A DNA stretch of 64,000 nucleotides from Metaphire vulgaris (GCA_018105865.1 CM030863.1:4428754-4492753), one strand, 5' to 3'; counted from the stretch's first letter, positions 46,542 through 58,035 are shown. The notes: generated by a model not told the origin, from the sequence alone. Numbers and translations: made by a program.

Positions 46542-49316
46542 CTAGATAAGCCAGAGTTCGTTCTGCGAATGTATTGTTTACAGCGTTAGAAAATCTAAAC
46601 ATCAATTAATAGTTACCACGAGTAGTTGCTTACTCTACAAGAACTGGGAAATACGCCCAAGAAACCAAAAAGTGCGTACTGTCCGATTGTCGAGAGTGAG
46701 CATCAGTAGTATTGTGGTAACCAGAAAGAACTGGTGTCACGAACAAATTCCACTCTCGAACATCTCTAATTCGGACCCGTCTTTCTTCTGCTCACTCAAT
46801 TTCAAATTGTGGCACTTATACGCAGAGCTGTTTCAAGGCATAAGCATTGTAGGCACGCACCAAAAGCCGCGTGAATCAAGGGACGCCGACGACCGCGGTA
46901 AATATGATTTTCCGTGCTTCATTTTGAATGTACGATTATTTGCGAGTTTCTGGTGCCCGAAAGCAGTCCGATAAGCAAGAAAAAGTCATCGCCGTTTTGG
47001 GTGTTTAAATATGGGTCATTATCGAATTTAGATGTTAATTAAAGGTCGTCACTTCCTTGTTTAAATATTTTAAACGGCATTGCTTATACGGACAAGACGC
47101 TACACAGGATAGTTGACAATTGAAAGACCCAATAACAGAGATATTCAAACATCACATCACATTTTATAAATTAACGCGAACATTGTAACAATTGTAACAA
47201 TTAGATCTATAGAAATGGGAAAAATAAAGGATCCTCAAAAGAGTCTGATGCTCTTATCTCCTGGAGCACGGCGCTACGTGTTAGCAGTCGGTTAGTAAGA
47301 AAGAAAGAGCGACAGCACTGGAGGTCCTTGTTTGAGTCGGCCTCAAATTACACTGGCCGAACGTGAAAGAATGTAGACAAGTTACTGGGAAACGTCGACA
47401 ATTTTCCCAGTTTAGCAGAGAGTTTGTCTGCCGAAGACTTCCATCAGTACTTTGAAGGCAAAATCGATGGCATCAGACAAAGAACGTCAGGAGCTGAATC
47501 TATATACTCTGGGGCTGAAATGAAAGAATTCAATGCTTTAACTATGGATGATGTCATTTCGTTTGTCCGGTCATCACCTAGCAAGCACTGCAGTCTTGAC
47601 CCACTACTAGTCTGGCTCCTTAAAGACGTAATCGAATTGCTGGCACGTTATCTAGTGATTGTTTTCTCGACCTCTCTGAGGACAGGGGAAGTGCCATGGT
47701 CGTGGAAGTTCGCGATCGTCCATCCACACCTCAAGAGACCGGACTCCTCCCCTTCGGAGGTTTCAAATTATCGTCCTGTTTCAAATCTATCTTTCTTATC
47801 GAAAGTTCTAGAGAAAACTGTCAATGGGTAGATGGTTAAACATCTAGCGCTGAATGGCCTGATGCCGAGAGAACAGTCGGCGTATACAGTAGACGTCGTC
47901 ACTCTACTGAAACTGCTGTACTACGAATCTTCAACGATATTGTCGACGCTATCGCGAACGACAAAATGGCCCTCCTCTGTTTACTGGACCTGTCAGCGGC
48001 ATTCCATACGTTGGATCATGAGATCATGATTCGTCGATTGAAACGATTCTACGGAATCGATGGAAAAGTCCTAGCCTGGCTTCAGCACTACCTCGCTAAC
48101 AGGTCTCAATCAGTATCGTGGAATGGTCAGCTCTCTGTTCCGCGACAAGTCCATCATGGAGTGCCTCAGGGGTCTGTACTTGGACGCCTGTTGTTCGTAC
48201 TATACGTCGCCGACATCAGTCAAATTGTCAAGTCATGCGGACTTGAAGTCTGAAGATGCCTATGCAAATGATGTACAGATGTACTCATACTGTCATTTGA
48301 CAGATGTTGAGCGGCTTAAACTACAGATCAATAACTGCATCTTTTAGTAAAACAGAGTTACGGTGTTTAACGATCCCTCGGAAGGCGCACCTGATCAGTC
48401 ACGCACCGTTTCTAATTGATGGCCTACAGATAGTCCCGTGAACAGATGTACGGCTGCTGTGGGTACAGTTCGACGAAACGCTATCGCTAAAGAGACAAAT
48501 CAGCAACATCTCTCGAACATGTTATTACCATCTCCGGCGGTCCAGGGATATCCGGCGATACCTTTCCACCTCGGCAACAACGTTGCTAGTTCGGGCGCTT
48601 ATTATTGGGAGGATCGATTATTGTAATAGCATTCTTCACGGCCCTCCTGCATACCAGCTAGACAGACTCCAGATGGTCATCAATGCGTCGGCGCGTCTGA
48701 TCTTCAAAGCCAAATGGGGAGCACATGTCAGCCCCTTACTTAAGGATATTCTCCATTGGCTGAGAGTCTCAGAACGAATATTATACAAGAGATGTTCGCA
48801 TACGTTCTGCGCCTTATATGACCCTGACTTTCCTGCCTACTTGACTCAGCTGATACACAGGCTTCCGCTCACGGAACGGCGTCTTCAGCTTCGCTCCGGG
48901 CACTGTGTCAAACTCGTCGTCCCTCCTCGCTCCAGCACAGTGAAATGTGGGGAGAGGCCCGTTACGCGGGGCAACCCTGCACTCTGGAACTCATTACCTA
49001 ACACTGTGACAAATGAGTTAAACATCGAACTAATCGCCAAGAAACTAAAAACACACTTATTTAACATCTCGTTCGTCTGTGAAAAGTGAAGCGCTCTTTA
49101 CTGTAGTTTTTCGTTTTGATTACTGCGCTGTATAAATTATCTGTATAACTAACTAACTAACTAAAAGTCTCGACAGCGAGACGATTCATATTCAACTAAT
49201 CCTCTGATATTGGTGTCTAAAGATCATGCAAGAATGTTTATTTATTCATGCGATGACAGAGCCATGATCGCGATTTTTGCGTCTTTCAATGCTCACTTTC
49301 GTGATGTTCAACTCAC
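46542..49316 (-). other. Intron between B1 and B2, carrying a LINE
   Basis: The 2775-bp intron lacks the SINE, and its left part matches the corresponding part of the B3-B4 intron (CACTTATACGCAGAGCTGTTTC). A second LINE is inserted at about 47191-49163. Confidence 0.65.
47191..49163 (+). mobile_element. 5'-truncated, degraded CR1/L2-like LINE
   Basis: It starts just before the reverse transcriptase domain: an EDFHQYFEGKIDGIRQ-type linker (47424) leads to SNYRPVSNLSFLSKVLEK. Motif A appears as LDLSAAFHTLDHEI, motif B as VPQGSVLG, and motif C is mutated (YAND for YADD near 48265). The C-terminal part includes RIDYCNSILHG and NPALWNSLPN, with a stop near 49087. Several frameshifts and stops divide it. 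The 3' tail is (TAAC)n. It runs opposite to the host gene and differs from the 41-kb copy in sequence and insertion point. Confidence 0.8.
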
Positions 49317-50636
49317 CAGTCTGAGCTTCGAAACATCCCTTCAGAAGCATTGTCGTCTCATAGTTCAGGACAGATGGGCTGTTCGGCTTGATCAGTTCAA
49401 CACACAGCTCGTCCACCGCCACAGCAACTCTTTCTTCACTCGGAACGACCGTTTTGCTTCCAGAGACTGGCATTCTTTCGATGGCGTTATAGATTTCGGA
49501 CCCATCGAAATACATTTCTAGTCTGAATGTCTCCAGTGTGCCGTCTATGATCGTAACAGTGGCGATCAACGGCGAAAACTGGTTTGATGCGTCCGCCAAC
49601 TTCGCGCAGAATTTCGGATTTGGCGAGCCATAGCGGGCCACTGCTGGTCGCCAGTTTCCATAGCCTGGCTGAACTGCGACTGGATTTGCATCGTCGCTGT
49701 TATAGGACGTGAATTGGCTCTCGTCGAGTAGCGGCGCCTGCGTTACCATTTGGTCAATCTGAGGACAGACAACGAGCGTCGTTGAACCGGTCGGTGTCGT
49801 AGTCGTCGTCACGACGGCTACAGATGTAGTCGTGCCGACCTCAGTAGTGGCGGCCGTCGCCGACAGCGTTGTAGTTGTCGTCGGCAATGTTTCTAACGCG
49901 TGTGATGTCATGGTCGTCGTCGTCGATGGCACCGTTTGCCCGACGGTTGTTGAAGACGGTGCGACGATAGTTGTCGTTGCTTCTTTATTACAGCTCAGTA
50001 AGCTCACGGTAACGCTGTAGACACTCGTCCATTCGCTGGCAGGCTCCGTTAATTGGAAAAAGATAGCATTTACTTTGCTGTCATGAGGAAAATCTCCTGG
50101 TAATGCTAGTCGTCCATCGGTCTCCACCAACACGTTGTCTAAAATCGTATCCTCGCCTTTGTCGCTCGTCGTTCGTATTCGCACCTTATTCACGCCGGAG
50201 TCAGGATTGAAGCGGATTTCGTCGATGTTCGATGCTGTCTTAAGAGTAACTTCAAAGGATGGGTAGTTGTCGTCATAGGGCCTGCTGACCTGCAACGACC
50301 TTGACACAGGGTCATACGGTTGATATACTTCTGACGAACCCGGTATAATGTTCCCTTCTTCAATCGGTACCAGTCTCATCGTTTCACTCATATCACAGAT
50401 CCTTGTCGTTGTCGTTCCTTCGGCGGTAATGGTTGTTGTCACAATCGCAATCGTCGTCGTCGTCGTCTCCGCAGCGACGGTCGTCGCCACCGAAGATGGA
50501 GCAGTTGTAACAGGCGCCTCTGTTGTCAAAGTAGTCGTCATCGTTGTCTTAAAGGTTGTTCCTTCGGCAGTAACCGTCGTCTTCGCTGTTTCCGTTGGGC
50601 TTGTTTGGATGTGTGATGTTTCGGCTTGAGTGACAA
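49317..50636 (-). CDS. Exon B1: first unit of array B
   Basis: An intact 440-codon exon (1320 nt), phase 1 at both ends. It has its own first linker (QAETSHIQTSPTETAKTT), unlike the other B units, then the common VTTAPSSVATTVAAE segment. Discoidin-like domain I spans CDMSETM to LLSC (136 residues), followed by a Thr-rich linker. Domain II runs from CPQIDQM to GC (145 residues) with two additional Cys (FCAKL, LCVEL) and Trp 39 after its first Cys. It likely represents the edge from which the array expanded. Confidence 0.85.
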
Positions 50637-50810
50637 CTAAAAGTGCACAATTACATGGCATATGTGTTCTCCTTATTTTCTAAAAGCGAATGCTAACTAG
50701 TATCTTCTTTGGTTAATTTTGATTGATTTTTCCTACTCATTGCATCAATAATTTGAGAAAACCTTAAATGATTTTCGATATCTATTATTCCGGCACTATA
50801 GTGTACTTAC

Positions 50811-50906
50811 AGTTCGGCAATGTCTGTGTGTGATCAAGCCATTTGTCGGTGTTTGGGGTAGTCCCCACTGTAGGTGTCGTTGTTGGCTCTTGGGTTGTCG
50901 TTGTAG
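50811..50906 (-). CDS. Small PTS linker exon
   Basis: A 96-nt exon with acceptor AACTTTAG and donor GTAAGT, reading TTTTQEPTTTPTVGTTPN and then TDKWLDHTQTLPN. Phase 1 at both ends. It links the split discoidin-like domain to array B and supplies O-glycosylation sites. Confidence 0.75.
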
Positions 50907-51438
50907 CTAAAGTTTAATTTATTGACGTAGATGATTACGATTGATTAGCGTTCTTTCGGTTGCACATTGTTCTGTATTTTGTACATTAGAAAGCAGCTTC
51001 TTCTTATTTTATTGCATACATTTATTCATCATCATCGTCGTACTCATCATTATTATCGTCATCGTCATCGTCCTTTTGTTAAAAACCTTTATGCTACACT
51101 TGTCTTAATTTTTGCTGTTACAGTTTCATTGGGCTTACATGTAACACTTCTTCCACATAATTTAAGATATGCAAACATCAGAATCATCGGTTGTGTATAA
51201 TTACCTTTCGTCAGGTATTTTCCTGTCCTTAACTATTGTTTTTCCGAGATGCTGACTTTTAAAGGTCAATCTTATTATCATAATTTTACAGATTTGACTG
51301 CCTTTTGACGCCATATTTCAACAGTTTGCAAATATGTTAGCCTACAAATTCCATCCTCTCGCAACAAATAAAGAAAGCCTACATTAGGTAAGCATCTATG
51401 CTATCTCTCCTGTCATGTGTGAGCCGTATTTTATTTAC

Positions 51439-51792
51439 CAGCTGAGTCGAAGCAGCCGTAGATTGACAAATGAAGGTTATACGAGTCCTGCTGATTGTCT
51501 ATCGCTTTCTTGGCCGTTATTGTAACCGAATTTGCTCGAATGAACGGTTTGAAGATGATTGTCCTCCAATCAGGAGTGGACCGATCCTCCACATATTCTG
51601 CTGAACCGAGTTGTATTGGATCTGCCGACTCCCCTTGCGTATAGCTGAGTTCAATCTTGTCAGCGTTTCCTGATAAAACAACAGAAGATGGATGGGCAAT
51701 CAACGACAGGTCAGCATTTATGACTGCCGATTGCAGTAGTTTAAAGTCGGCCTGCTCCGAAAAGAACTGGAAACATGTATACTTTTGACCAG
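51439..51792 (-). CDS. Second half of a split discoidin-like domain
   Basis: A 118-codon exon with acceptor TTGTTCAG and donor GTAAATAAA, phase 1 at both ends. With the 52823-53023 exon it makes one domain of the same pattern as the array units: first Cys in the preceding exon and terminal IYGCF here. Three introns away from the arrays and without Thr linkers, it may resemble the pre-expansion form. Confidence 0.8.
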
Positions 51793-51842
51793 CTGAACAA
51801 AGCCCAACCCGAAAGTTCCTCAATTTCAACCGCAATAATTTA

Positions 51843-52005
51843 AATATATAATATCAAAGTAATTCATAAATATAATAAATAAATATATAATATCAATATA
51901 TCAATAGGCTATATAATACCAATATAAATCAATATATCAATATATAATATCAATATAAATATCAATATATATATCAGTATATAATATCAATTTAAATATA
52001 TAAAT
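51843..52005. repeat. ATATCAATATA low-complexity repeat
   Basis: Irregular repeats of TATAATATCAATATA within the intron between 51792 and 52823. Confidence 0.7.
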
Positions 52006-52504
52006 TCGACTATCTCAGCTGACCGGTGCTGCAAGTAATTGCATTAGAGGTAATGTAGAACATGGCTAGAGGACAGAGTTATACAAAAGTTGATTATTAT
52101 AGTTGAGTTTTCTTATAGCCTATATTCCGTTATAAAGTACCCCAGTGTGCGTTCCCGTGTGATGCGCTACCGTAGTATTGGATGGTATTGGATATAACGT
52201 ACCTAGACCATAACGTAGGGGCTTGTCAAATTTTACAGACCCGATATGTACGTTGTAACGAAGTTTCACTGTATTCTACGCCTTAGTCTGTATTTATTAA
52301 GTTAAAACTACTCGTCTAACCGTTAGGCCGCTGGGCTTGTGGCCCTTTGCGTTGTCAGGCGTGGGGCAACTGCTGAAGGGGCCTCAATCACCGCGTGCGC
52401 ATATTCCCTGTCCCAAAAGGATCAGGCATCTCGACTCAACAGCAGACTAACCACGGTCGGCGGCCTTGCGGCTACAATGACCCTCGCTGTTTACGTACAG
52501 CAGT

Positions 52505-52577
52505 GTGTGAGTGATTGAGTGATTGATTGATTGATTGATTGAGTGAGTGTGAGTGAGTGAGTGAGTGTGAGTGAGTG
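52505..52577. repeat. TTGA/GAGT microsatellite
   Basis: (TGAT)n grading into (GAGTGTGAGT)n in the same intron. Confidence 0.7.
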
Positions 52578-52619
52578 GGCTACGACGCTAGTTATATCCC
52601 AGTCATAGTCAGATGGTTT

Positions 52620-52713
52620 GTATCCGCTACATCTCTGAGAGAATTTGGCGAGCCACTTGGCAAAGTTTCGCACCCACTTTTGGGTCGCGACCCACAGTTT
52701 GAGAAACAATGGT
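52620..52713 (-). mobile_element. hAT-like MITE end
   Basis: GGGTCGCGACCCACAGTTTGAGAAACAATGG is a typical hAT non-autonomous terminus (CAGTGGTTCTCAAACT...GGGTCGCGACC type). The other end is not recognised. A (GCAC)n tract follows at about 52718. Confidence 0.5.
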
Positions 52714-52822
52714 CTAACGCACGCACGCACGCACAGAAGTAAGAAAAATTGACAAAAACTTGCGGGTCTGAACTACTAAGTACACTGTGTACACTGTGTA
52801 CAGTAACTATACAGTGACTCAC

Positions 52823-53023
52823 CGGTAATTGCGACTTGGCTCACTAGGAAACTTTCAGTGTTGCTGAAGATCGCGGTAACGCTCGGTTCGATGGGACTGC
52901 TCAACGGAACCTGCCAGCCGCGATACCCTCTGATATCAGACACTGGGCTGTCCTCGACGGTCGGGGTTCCAACTATCATGCTGCTGTCAAGCCGCTCCAT
53001 TCCGTCGACCAGCTGACAGAGTA
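52823..53023 (-). CDS. First half of a split discoidin-like domain
   Basis: A 67-codon exon. The acceptor GTTGATAG at 53024 is the only one that keeps phase with the upstream exon (G|TA gives Val); an alternative CTGTCAG six bases further would shift the frame. It has CQLVDGM, the counterpart of CPQIDQM in array B, and GYRGWQVP, matching the Trp position. Donor GTGAGT, phase 1. Confidence 0.8.
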
Positions 53024-53080
53024 CTATCAACACCAGAAATATTGACAGATTACTGTACGTTATATCGTAGGTGAAAGTAG

Positions 53081-53324
53081 CAGTGGCGTAGCGAGGAGGC
53101 AGAGGAAAGATGAACGCGGGCGCCGATAATGAGAAGCGCCAAAGAAAATTTACAGGGAAATAACAATGAAAATAGACAAAATAGATAACTTTCCATGGCT
53201 TAGCAAATAAGGGAGGTTCTTTTTCCTCCTCAGACTTTTTCATGAATTAAGCGAACCATACGTCTACTTCGCCCCCGAGCGTAATAAGTAGACGTATTGT
53301 GCCCGTAGCCACGTTACGTCACTG
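53081..53324. mobile_element. MITE with CAGTGGCGTA termini
   Basis: The ends CAGTGGCGTAGCGAGG and (complement) CAGTGACGTAACGTGG form imperfect terminal inverted repeats around about 240 bp without a transposase. It lies in an intron of the giant gene. Confidence 0.55.
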
Positions 53325-53771
53325 AGAAGTAGTCGGACAGACTTAACCTAAGCCAGCGTTGGACAAGTGCACGGTTCGTTCATCTGCATTCAATGCAGTC
53401 TATTCAGTTTTGAACATGGATGCCTGTTACCTATTTTCAATATATCGGATAGATGCATAGTAAAAGTTCAGTCAGTTGTCTGTGACTTAAGGCGGGTTTG
53501 GCGACGATTCTGAGTGTCGCAAGATTTCGAAAATGCTTCAGATGAAGTAATAATTGGGCGGGTAAAAGGGTTTCGAAGAGAGCGAAAAGTGAGGGACACG
53601 AGATCAGCTTATACGAAGCAATACCAGTGCAGGAGACAGGGTGTACTCTAGGCACACATTGTACTCCATAATACCTGTAGGCGCGGTGGACTCAACGAGT
53701 CCGAGATACCTACAGGCAGGGTTGATTCTTAATTTCAAGTAAATTACCTGTATATTGGCTTTGCTCTAGAA
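53325..53771. other. Intron sequence, nothing recognised
   Basis: A small palindromic block CCTGTAGG...CCTACAGG lies around 53672-53715. No coding or RNA feature is seen. Confidence 0.4.
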
Positions 53772-54066
53772 CAGTGGCGGTTCCAACATGCTAATGACTG
53801 GGGATGCATCCCCAACCGTGGTTCCGGGTGAGCTTTTTTGGCTTGTCAACCTATTTTCCGGCGAGTTTTTACAAAACATTAGTGAAAAATACTGCGAATG
53901 ACCTTATTTTTCTTGTCGAAATTTTGTGGCAAGGCTTATTAACATTTAGTCGGCAAAACACTAGCAGTGACCTTTTTCTCTTTTTGCTTCTTCACACTTT
54001 GCATCTCCCACCAACTTCCTATAATTTTTTTTCATCCCCCACCAAGAATTCCTGGAACCGCCGCTG
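53772..54066. mobile_element. MITE with CAGTGGCGGTTCCA termini
   Basis: CAGTGGCGGTTCCA at the left and TGGAACCGCCGCTG at the right form a terminal inverted repeat of about 14 bp with one mismatch, 295 bp apart. It carries no transposase frame. The family is not determined. Confidence 0.65.
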
Positions 54067-54266
54067 CTATAGAATATACATCCAAATAATTTCTTAAAAT
54101 AATTTTAATTAATTACTACTTATTTTTAGGATCAATAACTAATTAGTAATTAATCAATTAATTATCAATGCTAGAGTACATTGCTCCTGCTATACTCTAC
54201 ACTCTACAGTACGTTGTGCCTAGAGCATGCCTTACTTGCCACGCCCGGTACGAGATTTATGCCTAC

Positions 54267-55517
54267 CTGGAACGTCTTCGTGACACCCGAGGACTTCCAG
54301 ATTCAGTTTCGGGAAATTCAGGTCGCGGTTCGGCGACGAGTCGACGTCTGTGATCGTGATCCGGAAGTGGGTTGCGGTCAACGGCGCGCGGAAAAAGACG
54401 GTCCTGAAGCGATTTCCCGGGAAGTCCTTGCCCTGGAAGGTTTTCGCTGGTTTCCCCGTATTCCGGTCAAAGTAGACTTCGTTCGGTTCGCTGTACGGCG
54501 TGAAATCCACTCCGTCGGTGCTGGTGAAGACAATGAATGCCACAATGTACGCCTGCTTAATGCTGAGACCCGTCAATTCGATCGGTTTACTGAACGCAAC
54601 CGTCAACTCTCTGTCGCGGTCGTTAGAGGGGTCGACCATCCAACCTCTGCCGTTCTTGGTGACCTTCGACGGACGGTGCTCCTCTACGCCCTCGGCGGCG
54701 AAGTACGATGACGCCGTTATGTCCTGGACCAGATCGGTCCCGCTGAGCATCGGATACGTGCACTTCGGCGTCGGCGACGAAGTCGGTTCGACGCAGCCTG
54801 TCCTCTGTATGCAGGCGCCGTTGATGCGTTCGTACGACTCGGGACACTCGAACGACTCGCAGCAGGCGACCGTGTCGACGCACTTGGTCGGGACGGCGCA
54901 GTCCTCCTGGCAGAAGCAGCTCGGGTCGGAGACGCACGTAGGCTGGGCCGTCGTCGTCGTTCCCTGGGTAGTCTCCGGCGGCGGCAGCTCCGACGTCGTC
55001 GTCGCCCCGGTGGTGGCCATGGGGAGGCAGGTGACGCAGCACTCCCCGGGCATCTTCAGCGGACCGATCTCGTTCAGCGCGCACCCGGCGATCATCGGGC
55101 AGTCCAACTCCTTGTTTATGGTCACGATTTCGTTGTTGGCGCACGTGTACTGGATGCACGACGGGTTGTCGTAGTCGTTCCAGGTGCTGCCCGGGGCGTG
55201 GATGTCGCCCTGCGCGTCGACGCAGGGACACTGGTCGTTGACGGAGACGCAGGTGGTTCCGTTGTAGGCGGTTCCGTGGTAGCAGTCGCAGCAGGCGTCC
55301 GACGTGAAGCACTCGTTGCGGACGCTGTGGCAGATGCTCCGACGACAGAAGGATGTCGGGTCGCAGTTTTCGGTGGCGTGTTCGAACGTCGCGTCGTCGC
55401 ACTGCGGAGTCGGCTTCGGCGGAAGGTTCTTGCAGAAGTCCGGGTTTTCGTCGAGACAGTCGGCACAGTCGCAGATTTGGTCGCAGTATAAACGCGGTTC
55501 GCTGATGCAGAGGGTTT
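54267..55517 (-). CDS. Multidomain exon: LDLa-like, TIL, VWC, TIL-like, F5/8C
   Basis: A 417-codon exon, phase 1 at both ends, GC-rich. Residues 1-35 look LDLa-like (CDQICDCADCLDENPDFC). Residues 40-99 form a TIL module. Residues 100-166 are VWC-like, ending CCVTC. A PTS linker spans about 167-193. Residues 194-243 are a short TIL-like Cys-rich segment, and residues 252-417 a clear F5/8C (discoidin) domain with ITASSYF, GRGW, FSKPIELTGLSIKQ, STDGVDF and terminal LGC. This domain is the best anchor for the fold of the array units. Two N-glycosylation sequons occur or are likely (NGTT). Confidence 0.85.
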
Positions 55518-55697
55518 CTACGGTGCAGCAACAACAGCAACAACACGTCACGTGTCAAATCACGTATTGAGCTTCCATAATTTCAATTAAAAGAAAGCTA
55601 AAACATTGCATCATAACCAATTAAATGAAATACCAGTAAACAAACAAACACATTCATTAGACGAGCTAATTCAAATTAGCTAAATCCCTTAAGCCTG

Positions 55698-55989
55698 TAA
55701 GGTAAGGCGAAGGTAGTTCTCGTACTCGAATCCGAGGGTTGGGTTCCGACACTTATCTCCGGCCTGGGCAATCAGTGACGTAGGTAGCATAAGTCATTAC
55801 TCTGGGGTAGGTTGCCATTACTTTCCCCAGACCCACGTTTTACCTCGCAGCTTATCGCTGCTCCTCAGGTTACCACCGCTCTCTAGCGAGTAAGGCTGAG
55901 TCGACCTTAGCGCTCCTGCGGGAATTGAACCCGCGACCTTCTGTTCCATCGTCCAGCGTTGTTACCACTCTTCTAACTTTCCGCCCCAT
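55698..55989 (-). mobile_element. tRNA-derived SINE outside the arrays
   Basis: The same family as in array B introns, with box B GGTTCAATTCC and a box A-like head, in the intron between 55517 and 56230. It is diverged from the array copies and has no exon duplication attached, so it is an independent insertion. Confidence 0.7.
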
Positions 55990-56229
55990 CTTCTAACTTG
56001 CCGCCCCCCGTTAAACCTGTAGCGCTCTGCAAAGTCAACAGGTTGGTGGACCAGTTGAACAGTTCGGCGTAATTGGAATTTAAAGTACAACGGAGTGTTT
56101 CAGGCAAACTCAACATTGAAACGCTGAAGTTGATCAACAAGCGAACGTCAAAACTAGCTCGTCACGTATCGACCGTTTTTCGCAGCATTTGCCTGACATG
56201 TCATACAGTGTACAGTGTACACGACTTAC

Positions 56230-56380
56230 CACAAGTGGCGCAGCAGGCACCTTCCTTTTTGATGGCCACCTGGTTAGTAGTGCAGGTCAGCAGTGGACAA
56301 TTGATGACGTCACACATCACGTTTCCGGGACTGACGCATTGACATGACGTGCAATCTTCCCTCTTCCAGGTTTCGTTCAC
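56230..56380 (-). CDS. VWC exon
   Basis: A 151-nt exon, acceptor GCTTGTAG and donor GTAAGT. It begins with an NETW sequon and reads CTSCQC, MCDVINCP and GACCATC, the CxxC and CCxxC spacing of a von Willebrand factor type C domain. Phase 0 at start, phase 1 at end, continuing as Glu in the 55517 exon. Confidence 0.85.
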
Positions 56381-56729
56381 CTACAAGCATAACAATAACA
56401 ACACAGGTGAGCGAGTGTGCGAGCGTATTCTCTCGGTATTTTGCATTGGTCTATGTATTGAAATTATAAAATTGATTTCCCGTGAGACAGAAGTCAACGG
56501 AAGGACATTGAACAGTAGGTGTAATAGTGTGTATACATATGCAAAAATTTCAGCGTATAAAACAAATTCTCTTATGAATATCATATGTTCGAGCGTCTAT
56601 ATCTATATCTTCACTGCATCAGATTCTACTAGAAAAGTCAATAGAGCCTGCCTTGAGTTTGTTCTACAGCGTTCGATATTGGGACACCTCTCGCTTTTGT
56701 TGCAATGTATTCACGTTGTAGTCTTACAG

Positions 56730-56830
56730 CATATGGTTATGGTTATGGTTCTGGACAACTTCTATAGCGCCGTAGCATGGCGAAGGCCAAAGTCAAAGGC
56801 GCTGTCAACAACGCTGACAAATCGACATGG
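56730..56830 (-). mobile_element. LINE 3' end fragment
   Basis: The minus strand ends GGCGCTATAGAAGTTG followed by (ATAACC)n, the same type of 3' terminus seen at 61540 (GCGCTATAGAAGTTT) and 42650. It is short and lacks coding sequence. Confidence 0.4.
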
Positions 56831-57519
56831 AACGGAAGATGTTTGTCTTGAGGGAAAGTCTGCTCAGATGGCACAAAGAGTTCGCTGCCGTGTTGAAATC
56901 GGGCAGTGAACCCTTCAGAAGGCGGTCTTCCGCAAGAAGACGTTCCGTCGAAGAGTCAGCGAAAACGCAGAAAGGATGTTGAAGGACCGCATAGATGCTG
57001 GGAAAAATTTTCCGCGTGGCGAAAATCAGGCGGCGAATCCTTGAGGGCGGTCATCTGCGAGACGGTAATCCATCGCCGAACTTGACGGGAACCGACTGAA
57101 GATGGAATTCCGCGCACGAAACCGGAACAGTCTTTGCCCTTTATGGCCTGTAGGCTCCGTCGAGTGACTGGTGGCTCAAAATGGCGGTCCAACCACGCCG
57201 ACACGGGCGACGTGAATCCGAGCGTTCGGAGCAGAGAAGACGCAAAGACCATCGCCGACCGCTTCGAAAACGACGGCTAAGCGACGATCCGCGTGATTAG
57301 CGCAAAGAAATAAGCGCAAGACGTCGGTAAATCCGCCAAGAACGGCGACATTCCGAAGCACGGACAGACACGTGCAAGCAGCCAAAATGGCGCTACCGGA
57401 AAAGCATATATAGCACGCACTTAGCGAAATGGATGCTTACAGTGCCAAGTTCTTCCTATTGTTACTGAATCGGATATCAGTGAAAAATGCATTCACGCAA
57501 TAAGTGAAAATTGAGTTAC
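56831..57519. other. Intron with a GC-rich unassigned block
   Basis: Sequence from about 56900 to 57400 is unusually GC-rich for an intron here and has open stretches on the minus strand (57385-57176, 69 codons), but no Cys-rich or Thr-rich pattern, no splice pair in phase with its neighbours and no family resemblance. I treat it as repeat-derived or unknown. Confidence 0.35.
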
Positions 57520-57625
57520 CGTGCGGCATGTGGCAGTGTCGTTGTCGAGGCAGCCGTAAGTTGCGCAGGGAACGGCAGGAGTCGTTGTCAACAGCGTCGT
57601 TGTCGTAGGCAGAAGAGTAGTCGTG
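57520..57625 (-). CDS. PTS plus start of VWC exon
   Basis: A 106-nt exon with acceptor GCTTAG and donor GTAACT. Its first base completes a Cys codon begun at 58160. It reads a Thr-rich linker (TTLLPTTTTLLTTT), then CATYGC and an NDT sequon, phase 0 at its end, leading into the VWC exon at 56380. Confidence 0.8.
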
Positions 57626-57794
57626 CTAAGCATTGTGCTGGAATCACATATAGTTCAATAACGAACGTTAAAATGTCAGATCTGCTTGCAAAAACGTGTA
57701 ATTTAAACAAAATAGGAAATTCGTCATCGGGAGATCGGATTATCCATAGAAAGTATCATTGAAATTTCTCAGATTCTGCAGAACAAAAGAAATA

Positions 57795-58035
57795 CAGTCT
57801 ATAAAGGTGAAGGTAGTCCCGTACTCGAATGAGCGTAGAGGGCCCGGCGCTGGTTTCCGTGCACTAGACAAGCAGCGCTGCAGGTGGCTTATGCCGTTAA
57901 TCTAGAGTACAGTAGTTTGCCATTGTTTACTCTAGACCCGCGTTTTACCCTCGCGGCTTAACGCTGCTGCCAGTTTATCCACGCCCAAACAATGAACGGC
58001 TTGTTTGGCCGCCGGACCCTCGATTCGATCTCAGG
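57795..58035 (-). mobile_element. Diverged SINE-like repeat
   Basis: It shares the body layout of the 55698 SINE (GTAGTCCCGTACTCGAATGAGCG, CGTTTTACC, CGCGGCTTAACGCTGCTG) but the tRNA-like head is eroded; box B is not intact. Confidence 0.45.

Noticed and set aside
53018..53023. Alternative acceptor CTGTCAG just inside the 52823-53023 exon
   Set aside because: Using it puts the exon out of phase with the upstream donor at 54267 and gives a stop after a few codons; the GTTGATAG acceptor keeps the frame.
57176..57385. 69-codon minus frame in a GC-rich intron block as an exon of the giant gene
   Set aside because: No Cys or Thr pattern, and joining it would break the phase-consistent junction between 57520 and 56380.
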